64,000 nt of DNA from Hyunsoonleella aestuarii (GTDB lineage: Bacteria; Bacteroidota; Bacteroidia; Flavobacteriales; Flavobacteriaceae). The translations under genes were made by a program, and so were the position numbers. This document shows, piece by piece, positions 27,401 to 34,256 of the stretch. The notes under the pieces are model-generated. The model saw only the letters and a list, made by a program, of their open reading frames with translations. It had not been told where the DNA came from and ran no database searches. Position 1 is the first letter of the stretch; each line of letters starts with the position of its first letter. The stretch is taken from assembly GCF_006148925.1 (NCBI RefSeq), contig NZ_VAWB01000001.1, positions 462,001-526,000 of the forward strand, read 5' to 3'.

Positions 27401-28438
27401 TTACTCTTCGTTTGGCCTTGTTCCAGGACCTAAAGATCCATCTTTAAACCATACTTCGGCATAACTTCCATTTTCATATTGTTTGGCAATATCTCCATTA
27501 TAAGTTTCTGATTTGGTAGATTTTCCATTAGCTTGATTATATGCTCCTTGTTTGAAAAATTGAAGCTCTCCAGCATATGCACTGTCACGTTCAACCCCAA
27601 CCCGTCTTTTTGATGCATACCAATCCACTACTTGTTTTGGAATGGCACTGGCTTTAGCAAAATCCGATTTTAACAGGTTTTTAGTGAACCTTTTTGTTTC
27701 ATGACCTTCACTTGTAAAAGTCAATGACATAACCCCATTATAAACATTAACTTCATAACTGAATTCTTCGCCCAAAGTTATGCCATCCGAAGATTCTTCT
27801 GGATAAGAATTTGGACTTGTACCTAATACAGAAAAATCATGTCCCCAAACAGATGTAGAAAAATCCCACCGACCATCGTTATTCCCTTCTGTATTGATTT
27901 CATAATTCCAAAAAACAGATCCTTTTTCGTGTCCTGGGAATTTCTTGTAATAAATTTTTAAAGGCTCATTTTCGTGCCCTTCGTCACTATGTATTTGTCC
28001 AACTACAACAGAGTAAGAAGAGCGAGCAGTAGCATCACCTGTAGTTGACACATGATTAACTTTTAATGTCCCTGTTAGTTTTCCTCCTTCTTCTGGTATC
28101 CATCGCCTTTTTTCTCCTAGTTCAGTCCTTGTATTACTTGAATTTGGAGAGGTAATACCTGAATTAGGAGTCTTATAAACCACCCAATTGGTTTCTACTT
28201 CTTTTTCAACATAAAAGAAACCTTTTTTTTGGTAGTTAATCAAAGAATCAGAACGAGTACCATCTCCTAAAAGGATTTGCCACTTATCCATAAAGGGTAT
28301 AACATCACTCGGATAAACAACTTTTTGTATTTCCACAGGCTCTGTTTTCTTTTCTTTGCTCTTACAGGCATTAAAAGCCGAAACGAAGCCAATTAATAAA
28401 AATAGAAGCGATATGGATGTAGTAACTTTGGTTCTCAT
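27401..28438 (-). CDS. PL7-type alginate lyase, lipoprotein, paralogue of the lyase at 23072
   Basis: A 345-residue protein with lipobox NAC at Cys25. Motifs NTRTELGE (102-109), VGQIHS (146-151) and FFKQGAYNQANG mark the PL7/alginate_lyase2 fold. It aligns along its full length with the protein at 23072-24136, sharing EPLKIYYKKFPGH, GSVFWNYEINT and AEVWFK, and the two genes flank the gntK-gnd and Nramp-like pair. The arrangement suggests duplication followed by insertion of, or around, that pair. The C-terminus ends in a short charged tail instead of the longer one of the paralogue. Confidence 0.83.
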   Translation of the reverse strand: MRTKVTTSISLLFLLIGFVSAFNACKSKEKKTEPVEIQKVVYPSDVIPFMDKWQILLGDGTRSDSLINYQKKGFFYVEKEVETNWVVYKTPNSGITSPNSSNTRTELGEKRRWIPEEGGKLTGTLKVNHVSTTGDATARSSYSVVVGQIHSDEGHENEPLKIYYKKFPGHEKGSVFWNYEINTEGNNDGRWDFSTSVWGHDFSVLGTSPNSYPEESSDGITLGEEFSYEVNVYNGVMSLTFTSEGHETKRFTKNLLKSDFAKASAIPKQVVDWYASKRRVGVERDSAYAGELQFFKQGAYNQANGKSTKSETYNGDIAKQYENGSYAEVWFKDGSLGPGTRPNEE

Positions 28439-28505
28439 TTTATTATATAATCTTTATTATTATTTTATTGGAATATTTAGAATATAGAAATTATCCATGG
28501 TTCAA

Positions 28506-29507
28506 TTACCTCCTAATAGCTCCAGAGGTGTCTCCATCCATTAGATTTAATACATTATCAAGGGAGACTGTATTAACGTCTCCTGGGACCGTATGTTTTA
28601 AAGCACATGCTGCAGAAGCAAAATCCATAGCTTGCTTATCATTATAGTGCAGTAATCCATAAATAAGACCTGCAGCAAACGCATCACCGGTACCCACACG
28701 GTCAATGATATGGGTGATATTCAGCATTTCCGTTTTTATATATTCTTCTCTATTCCACAATTTACCCTGAATTTGGTGATGTGAAGCGCTTATAGTTCTT
28801 CTAGTTTTCTTAACAATTTTTTTGATATTAGGGTAAACGTCTATTAATTTCTTGGCTAAACTTTGAAATTTATCATTAGGATCTCCCAATCCAAACATCT
28901 GGTTTATTCCATCACTGCTTGTAATCACAACATCGCAATTTTCTACCAAATTAGGAATGACTTCCTGCATAGTCTTTCCATATTTCCACATGTTACTTCT
29001 AGAATTGATATCTCCAGATACTGTAATTCCCATTTTATTAGCTGTTTTTATAGCATCGAAACAACACTGTGCGGCGCCTTCTGAAATCGCTGGTGTTATG
29101 CCTGTCCAATGAAACCAATCGGCATCCTTTAGAACATCCACCCAATTGACCATAGAAGGTTCAATTAGCGAGAATGCAGATCCTTCTCTTTCGTATATAA
29201 CCTCACTAGGCCTGTGCACTGCACCCTTTTCTAAAAAGTATTTACCAATCATATCATCTCCATAAATTACATGCTCAGTGCTTAACCAATGCCTTCTTAA
29301 AAATTGTGTTGCTGCCTTACCAAGGGCATTATTTGGAAAGCGCGTAACGTGGGCTGCTTTCATACCTAGATAAGCACATGAGATAGCAACATTTGCTTCA
29401 CCGCCTCCATAAACAAGCTCAAAAGATGATGCTTGAGAAAATTTTTCATGCCCTGGAGGTGATAAACGCATCATTACCTCACCAAACGTTATCAGTTTTT
29501 TAGCCAT
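28506..29507 (-). CDS. kdgK: 2-keto-3-deoxygluconate kinase (PfkB family)
   Basis: A 333-residue ribokinase/PfkB-type kinase. The N-terminal GGGEANVAISCAYLG (34-48) and C-terminal DRVGTGDAFAAGLIYG, with the catalytic Asp in GTGD, are the two PfkB signatures. In alginate and pectin pathways KdgK phosphorylates KDG to KDPG, and the flanking PL6 and PL7 genes and the SDR of the same operon fit that role. It starts 5 bases after PL6. A fructokinase-like activity cannot be excluded by motif alone. Confidence 0.87.
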   Translation of the reverse strand: MAKKLITFGEVMMRLSPPGHEKFSQASSFELVYGGGEANVAISCAYLGMKAAHVTRFPNNALGKAATQFLRRHWLSTEHVIYGDDMIGKYFLEKGAVHRPSEVIYEREGSAFSLIEPSMVNWVDVLKDADWFHWTGITPAISEGAAQCCFDAIKTANKMGITVSGDINSRSNMWKYGKTMQEVIPNLVENCDVVITSSDGINQMFGLGDPNDKFQSLAKKLIDVYPNIKKIVKKTRRTISASHHQIQGKLWNREEYIKTEMLNITHIIDRVGTGDAFAAGLIYGLLHYNDKQAMDFASAACALKHTVPGDVNTVSLDNVLNLMDGDTSGAIRR

Positions 29508-29512
29508 AATTT

Positions 29513-31825
29513 CTAGTACATCAATTTCATTTTAAGATTTTCTTCAACAACTATTTTTCCAGAATTGTTAACGGTATTGTTATTATGGGAATTATTCTTT
29601 GCACCCCAAAGCAGGGCCACTAGTTTTATAGGATTGTTCTTAAATGTGTTATTCGAAATGTCGACATTAACAATACCTCTAGTATTTATTAATATGCCGT
29701 TCGCTTCTTTTACACCACAATTTGTAAAATTACTTTTGGAAAGGGTAAGATTCCCTCCAATGGTTGATTCGTCATAACCCCCTCGGTAGTAATCGATAAC
29801 ATTTTGTTTTACATTATCGAATTGGCAATTGTCTATTGTTAAATATTCGGTGTTATAATCGCCTTTATCATTGGTTTCTTCTGACAATTCCAAACCATTT
29901 TCACAATTGGAAATAGAGGTCTTTTTAAAGGTGATACGCTCAGCAAACGACTGTTTATAAACTTTAAGAGCGAAGTTAAAATCACTTATTTCACAATTAG
30001 AAACCGATAACCCAAAATGAGTGTACATATTTTCTTTAAGGGTAGCAAATGCCTGTTGATTTCCTGTTCCTTTTAAAGTAACACCCTCAAGAGCTAAGAA
30101 CCCTTTAGGATGTAATTTAAATAAAGGTGTATTATTTTCCCCTTCGTAAAAAAGAACTGCCTTTGACTTGTCTTTCATTTTTATGGTAATACTTTTATTG
30201 ATAATTAAAGGGTTTGAAATAACATGTTTTCCATTTCCTAAAACTATAACATCCCCATTTTCGGCTTTATCAATTTTTTCTTGAAGATTATCATTGATTT
30301 CAACAATAATGATTGCGGATTCCCTAGCTTTAACTTCATCTGTAAACCATGAAGGCCCATATTTGGACTTATCTAAAACAGAAGGCACATTAGCATCAGC
30401 ATTAACCACCGCACCAATACTATTATTTACATTTCTTGAATTACCAAAAAGGTCTTTTGAAATATTTTCAAACTCAAAACCTTGATATGGTGCTATATCA
30501 ATATTTAAAGACGGTAAGACTATATTTTCAGCAACTTTCTTTAATTCAAAATTGACACTTTTAATACCATCGTCATAATTTTCAAAAGATACACCCTGAT
30601 TGTTAATGGCGTTACTCTTAAAGGTTACGCCATCGGCCTTGTCATGTTCAAGAACAGGAGATTCATCGCCTATCTCATTATATATCACATTATTGGCTAT
30701 CAAGGTTCTCAAAGGTCTGGCAGAACGAATTTCCGAAGGAGGCAACACATCTTTTTGACCTAAATTTTGCCCAACACCAAATTGCCATGGTGAATTACAA
30801 TTCACATAAGTGTTATAAGCCACCACAACATCTGTTACTTGATTGTAACGGTTTAAAGGCGATTTGGGAATACCATTCATTACGGCCAACGGGCTTCTAA
30901 AACTCTTTCCTTTTAGGTTATAAAAATAATTGTTTGTTACCCAATGCCCCGTATTAATAATTCTAATACCTCCAATATTTTCATTTTTACCATCACCAAT
31001 AAAATAGTTACCATCGATGGTGCAATAATTACCATGCCTTGTAACTAAAGAGCCTTCACTATTGTAGAACACATTGTTTCTAAATTCGTTGAAATTGGTT
31101 TTACTTGAAATAATTTCGACCTCCCCATTACATTCCTCAAATAGATTATTAGCAACCAGAGTATAACTTGGAGACATAGACGAATAACTATCACCAATTT
31201 GAATGGTTTCTCCGCTTGCACCACCTTTTGGTGGACGAGGCCCAAAATGGTTATTAACAATTTGGTGGTAATTATTAATGTGTTCGTTACCTTTTAAATC
31301 CACACGAATCGTAGGCCCTCTATTGGTTTTACCCCTGATATAAGAATTATTCAAGGTATTATGTCTGCCCCAAAATTGTACCCAGCGATCTGAATCATCG
31401 CGATTCATTTTATTAAAGTCTTCTATAACGCTATTAATCAAAGAACAATGATTCGCGGTGGTTTCCTTATCTATGCGAAACTCCACTACCGCATCACTTG
31501 GAGAGTAGCCATTTCTGAAATGTAATCCATCAACAATAAGATATTCTCCGCCAAATTTTAAATTAGATTCACCTTCAATAAATACCTTCCCAGGAGTTTC
31601 AGCTTTAATAACGATAGGAGCTTCCTCAGTACCTATACCATAAAAATTAATTTGAACATTATTCCATATACCATTCGATAAAACTATTTGATCTCCTTCT
31701 TTACTATTCTTTATGGCATCGTTGAGCGCTTCAATATTAGAAACTTTAATTGTATTTGAGGTTTCTTGTTGTTTACAAGAAACCAGAACAAAAATTACTG
31801 TTAAAATGGAAATTGCTTTTCTCAT
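29513..31825 (-). CDS. PL6 alginate lyase (chondroitinase B-like double beta-helix)
   Basis: A 770-residue lipoprotein (lipobox LVSC, Cys17) with two parallel beta-helix domains (about 25-500 and 515-770). The N-terminal domain has the PL6 active site: NGEVEIISSKTN supplies Glu235, Glu237 and catalytic Lys242, and TRHGN supplies Arg263. The Lys-to-Arg spacing of 21 and the Glu-to-Lys spacings are those of AlyGC (Glu213, Glu215, Lys220, Arg241), which binds calcium there. PL6 enzymes act on MG- or G-rich alginate, complementing PL7 and PL17. It lies between a sugar isomerase-like gene and kdgK. The second helix lacks these motifs and is probably structural. Confidence 0.92.
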   Translation of the reverse strand: MRKAISILTVIFVLVSCKQQETSNTIKVSNIEALNDAIKNSKEGDQIVLSNGIWNNVQINFYGIGTEEAPIVIKAETPGKVFIEGESNLKFGGEYLIVDGLHFRNGYSPSDAVVEFRIDKETTANHCSLINSVIEDFNKMNRDDSDRWVQFWGRHNTLNNSYIRGKTNRGPTIRVDLKGNEHINNYHQIVNNHFGPRPPKGGASGETIQIGDSYSSMSPSYTLVANNLFEECNGEVEIISSKTNFNEFRNNVFYNSEGSLVTRHGNYCTIDGNYFIGDGKNENIGGIRIINTGHWVTNNYFYNLKGKSFRSPLAVMNGIPKSPLNRYNQVTDVVVAYNTYVNCNSPWQFGVGQNLGQKDVLPPSEIRSARPLRTLIANNVIYNEIGDESPVLEHDKADGVTFKSNAINNQGVSFENYDDGIKSVNFELKKVAENIVLPSLNIDIAPYQGFEFENISKDLFGNSRNVNNSIGAVVNADANVPSVLDKSKYGPSWFTDEVKARESAIIIVEINDNLQEKIDKAENGDVIVLGNGKHVISNPLIINKSITIKMKDKSKAVLFYEGENNTPLFKLHPKGFLALEGVTLKGTGNQQAFATLKENMYTHFGLSVSNCEISDFNFALKVYKQSFAERITFKKTSISNCENGLELSEETNDKGDYNTEYLTIDNCQFDNVKQNVIDYYRGGYDESTIGGNLTLSKSNFTNCGVKEANGILINTRGIVNVDISNNTFKNNPIKLVALLWGAKNNSHNNNTVNNSGKIVVEENLKMKLMY

Positions 31826-31878
31826 GAAATATCTATTTTTCTAATATGAATACTACTTTACATTATTCGTTAAATATA

Positions 31879-32835
31879 CTAGGCTGATTCCCATAATTTT
31901 TGAATACGGTTTAAATCCGTTTTCATCGCATTAAAAACCACTTTTTTATCTACCGAAATCTTACTTAAACCTTTTTCGGCTCCACCCAAATCATATTCTA
32001 AATGAAGTGATACAGGTGGTTTTAACTTGAATTTTTTCAATAATTTAAAATAACTATCAAAATCCACCATGCCCTCACCGATAGGAACATTAACGGGTTT
32101 CCATTTACCATTTACCACACCCCATTTAAAATCCTTTAAAACAATTACTTTGATGTTATTTTTTAAAAGTTTCAACCCATTTACCCAGGAATGCCCTCCT
32201 TCTGCAACAGCATGTCTAATATCGTATTGGGTGCCAAAATAGTTTAAATTGGTAGATTCTAACAATTGCTTAATTTCCCAATATGATGCTCCAATTTTTT
32301 CACCTGCATGATTTTGATAACACCCTATTATATTAAGTTCTTTATTTAACTCACTTAATTCTTTTATTTGATTTTTATAGATTTCTATAGATTCCTCAAG
32401 AGGCTTCTCTCTAAGATACTCAAACCAATTTGTTCTATAGTACTTTATACCATGCTTTGAAGCCGTGTTTAAAATATCAACATCTAATTTATTATTAACG
32501 CTCTCAATGCTAGTAGTCATCATTTTACAATCAGAACCACCCACTTTTATAGCCTCTATTGCTTTTGGTAAATCTATTTTTACTAATTCGGGTAAAACGT
32601 GCCCCTTTGGACGAACTGTTAAATCGACCCCATCAAAACCCAATTCGTTAGCCATTTCACCAGTAGCTTTATAATCTAAAAACTGAAGATGTTTTGAAAA
32701 TATATTAACAGAGAGTCTATTAATGTTTATGTTATCCTCTAAACCAGACCAAGGATGAAATGCTTGCAGAAACGGAATTCCCCCTGTAACCAAAGCCGTC
32801 TTTTTGACAAAATCCCTTCTTGTTTTCAAGAACAT
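31879..32835 (-). CDS. Tat-exported sugar phosphate isomerase/epimerase-like TIM-barrel protein
   Basis: A 318-residue protein of the xylose-isomerase-like TIM-barrel (AP_endonuc_2) family. The first residues contain a twin-arginine signal (TRRDFVKKTALVTGG), so it is predicted to be exported folded. Barrel landmarks are LGFDGVDLTVRP, NIIGCYQNHAG, GTQYDIRHAVAEGG, IVLKDFKWG and VSLHLEYDLGG, the last giving a typical metal-binding Glu. Such periplasmic epimerase-like proteins are common in Bacteroidetes sugar loci, mostly without known substrate. It is the first gene of the eight-gene alginate operon under a double operator, yet no alginate-pathway step obviously needs it. Confidence 0.75.
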   Translation of the reverse strand: MFLKTRRDFVKKTALVTGGIPFLQAFHPWSGLEDNININRLSVNIFSKHLQFLDYKATGEMANELGFDGVDLTVRPKGHVLPELVKIDLPKAIEAIKVGGSDCKMMTTSIESVNNKLDVDILNTASKHGIKYYRTNWFEYLREKPLEESIEIYKNQIKELSELNKELNIIGCYQNHAGEKIGASYWEIKQLLESTNLNYFGTQYDIRHAVAEGGHSWVNGLKLLKNNIKVIVLKDFKWGVVNGKWKPVNVPIGEGMVDFDSYFKLLKKFKLKPPVSLHLEYDLGGAEKGLSKISVDKKVVFNAMKTDLNRIQKLWESA

Positions 32836-32852
32836 AATAGAATATAAATAAA

Positions 32853-32904
32853 CTGGTTAACCAAATTGGTTTACCAAATATATGAATAATAATCGTATAT
32901 GCAA
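32853..32904 (-). promoter_or_regulatory. Promoter with double operator for the eight-gene alginate operon
   Basis: Copies CTGGTTAACCAA (32853-32864) and TTGGTTTACCAA (32866-32877) are spaced 13 bp. The minus-strand -7 box TATATTTG (32875-32882) overlaps the second copy, and TTG is at 32902-32904, 19 bases upstream. The layout is the same as at 22076 and 18045. Confidence 0.7.
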
Positions 32905-32980
32905 ACTATAAGTCTAAACTTTGTGACACATAAAAACCTTAAAGTGCTTATATTGTGCAAACGCTCATTAGGTTTTGAGT

Positions 32981-33077
32981 AAAAAAAAAAGAGCTAACAT
33001 TTCGGTTAACTCTATAAATATTAGTGGAACGCATAGAAATATGAAACCAAAATGAACTTTTAAATGACTTTTTGAAA
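32981..33077 (-). repeat. 3' intergenic repeat, copy 4 (with terminator) after a MORN gene
   Basis: On the minus strand it reads TTTCAAAAAGTCA, then a GGTTTCATA...TTCCACTAATA segment, then a hairpin with one mismatch (33005-33013 with 32990-32998) and a T-run (A-run 32981-32990). It is related to the copies at 34022 and 36843; 33065-33077 (tgactttttgaaa) is identical to 36925-36937. It serves as terminator for the upstream MORN gene. Confidence 0.55.
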
Positions 33078-33113
33078 AATGCTAAACATGCACAATATCA
33101 GGTCAAGTAATGA

Positions 33114-34010
33114 TTAGTTGTCGTAGTTTTCACTTAAAATAAGGTTCCCGTTTTCATAATAATAATTCCATTCGCCAACCATTCGACCATCTTTATAATA
33201 CCCTTCACCCCATATTTGACCATTTGAGTGATATTGCACCCATAAACTATTTTTAACTCCACTTTTATAATTAACCTTTCGCTTTAATTGACCATTTTCA
33301 TAATATTCTTCCCAAATACCATTTTGCTTTCCATCAATGTAAACTCCTTTGCTCTTAATTTTTCCATTAGAATAATATGTTTTCCAAACACCATTCATTA
33401 ATCCATCAATGTAGTTTCCCTCAATTTCAATTTGGCCATCTTCATGTTTTTTTTGATAAGGTCCTTCAGTCGGTTTTTCTATTATATCAGAGTTTTCATT
33501 TAACTGAAGATTTTTTGATATTTCATTTCTTTGCAACATATTATCATTAGCTTTTACCGAAATTTCTTTGTTATAATTTAATAAAGGTGTTATCTCATTT
33601 TCGATTAATCTATTATTGTCGTTTTTAATATTATTACTATCAGGAAAGGGCACATCAATATTATTACCAGATACTTCCATAACTAGTCCTGTCGTGACTG
33701 CTGCAACTGTTAAGATGGTCCCAAGTGCAGATTCTTCTGGTTTTACGTACTTTTTTTCATTCTCATAAATCCAACCTAATTTATCAGGTTTTCCCTTTCT
33801 AACCATAATATATCGCTTAGATTCCTTTTTCCTATTGTATCTAATTACTTTTCCTGTAACCAACGAAGAGTCTGCTTTATAATAAATAAGACCTCTTATA
33901 TCTATAACATCATCTAAGCTTGCGATTGCAACATCTTTATTATTAATATTTTGCCCTAAGGTTATATAAAAACATAGAAGTGATAATAATAATAGTTTTT
34001 GTTTTACCAT
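33114..34010 (-). CDS. MORN-repeat (YwqK-like) exported protein
   Basis: A 298-residue protein with a signal peptide (cut near ITLGQ). Residues about 25-100 form a short domain (DVIDIRGLIYYKADSSLVTGKVIRYNRKKE) also echoed at the start of the neighbouring MORN proteins. After a low-complexity Asn-rich linker, the C-terminal ~115 residues carry about five MORN units of 23 residues, each with a core like YYENGQLKRKVNYKSG. Related proteins are often labelled YwqK antitoxins, but function is unknown. The start lies only 12 bases after a terminator hairpin of the preceding gene, so its promoter must overlap that repeat or expression depends on read-through. Confidence 0.75.
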   Translation of the reverse strand: MVKQKLLLLSLLCFYITLGQNINNKDVAIASLDDVIDIRGLIYYKADSSLVTGKVIRYNRKKESKRYIMVRKGKPDKLGWIYENEKKYVKPEESALGTILTVAAVTTGLVMEVSGNNIDVPFPDSNNIKNDNNRLIENEITPLLNYNKEISVKANDNMLQRNEISKNLQLNENSDIIEKPTEGPYQKKHEDGQIEIEGNYIDGLMNGVWKTYYSNGKIKSKGVYIDGKQNGIWEEYYENGQLKRKVNYKSGVKNSLWVQYHSNGQIWGEGYYKDGRMVGEWNYYYENGNLILSENYDN

Positions 34011-34021
34011 ATTACAAGGTA

Positions 34022-34116
34022 CAAAAAAAGCCTCACCAGAACGATGAAGCTTCTCATATTAGTAGCGGGAAACCTTGTATTATCGAACCAATTTTTAAGT
34101 GACTTTATTGCAATAA
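34022..34116 (-). repeat. 3' intergenic repeat, copy 3 (tRNA-tip-like, with terminator)
   Basis: Plus strand TAGCGGGA (34063-34070) equals the 3' tip of the tRNA-fMet gene, and TCGAACCA (34083-34090) equals its T-loop region; AAGTGAC follows. The hairpin 34028-34035 / 34045-34052 (one mismatch) with an A-run at 34022-34029 ends the upstream gene on the minus strand. A second TCGAACCAATT occurs at about 34193. Confidence 0.55.
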
Positions 34117-34256
34117 TTGAATTTAAAACCTAACTAACTCGACAAGTTGGTCTTGTTTAACTGTCCAATATGGCTCCCCCCTAATATTATTTTGTCGAAC
34201 CAATTCAATAAAGAATTAATGAGATTTAGTTCATTCTAAGATAATAACAGAAAATA

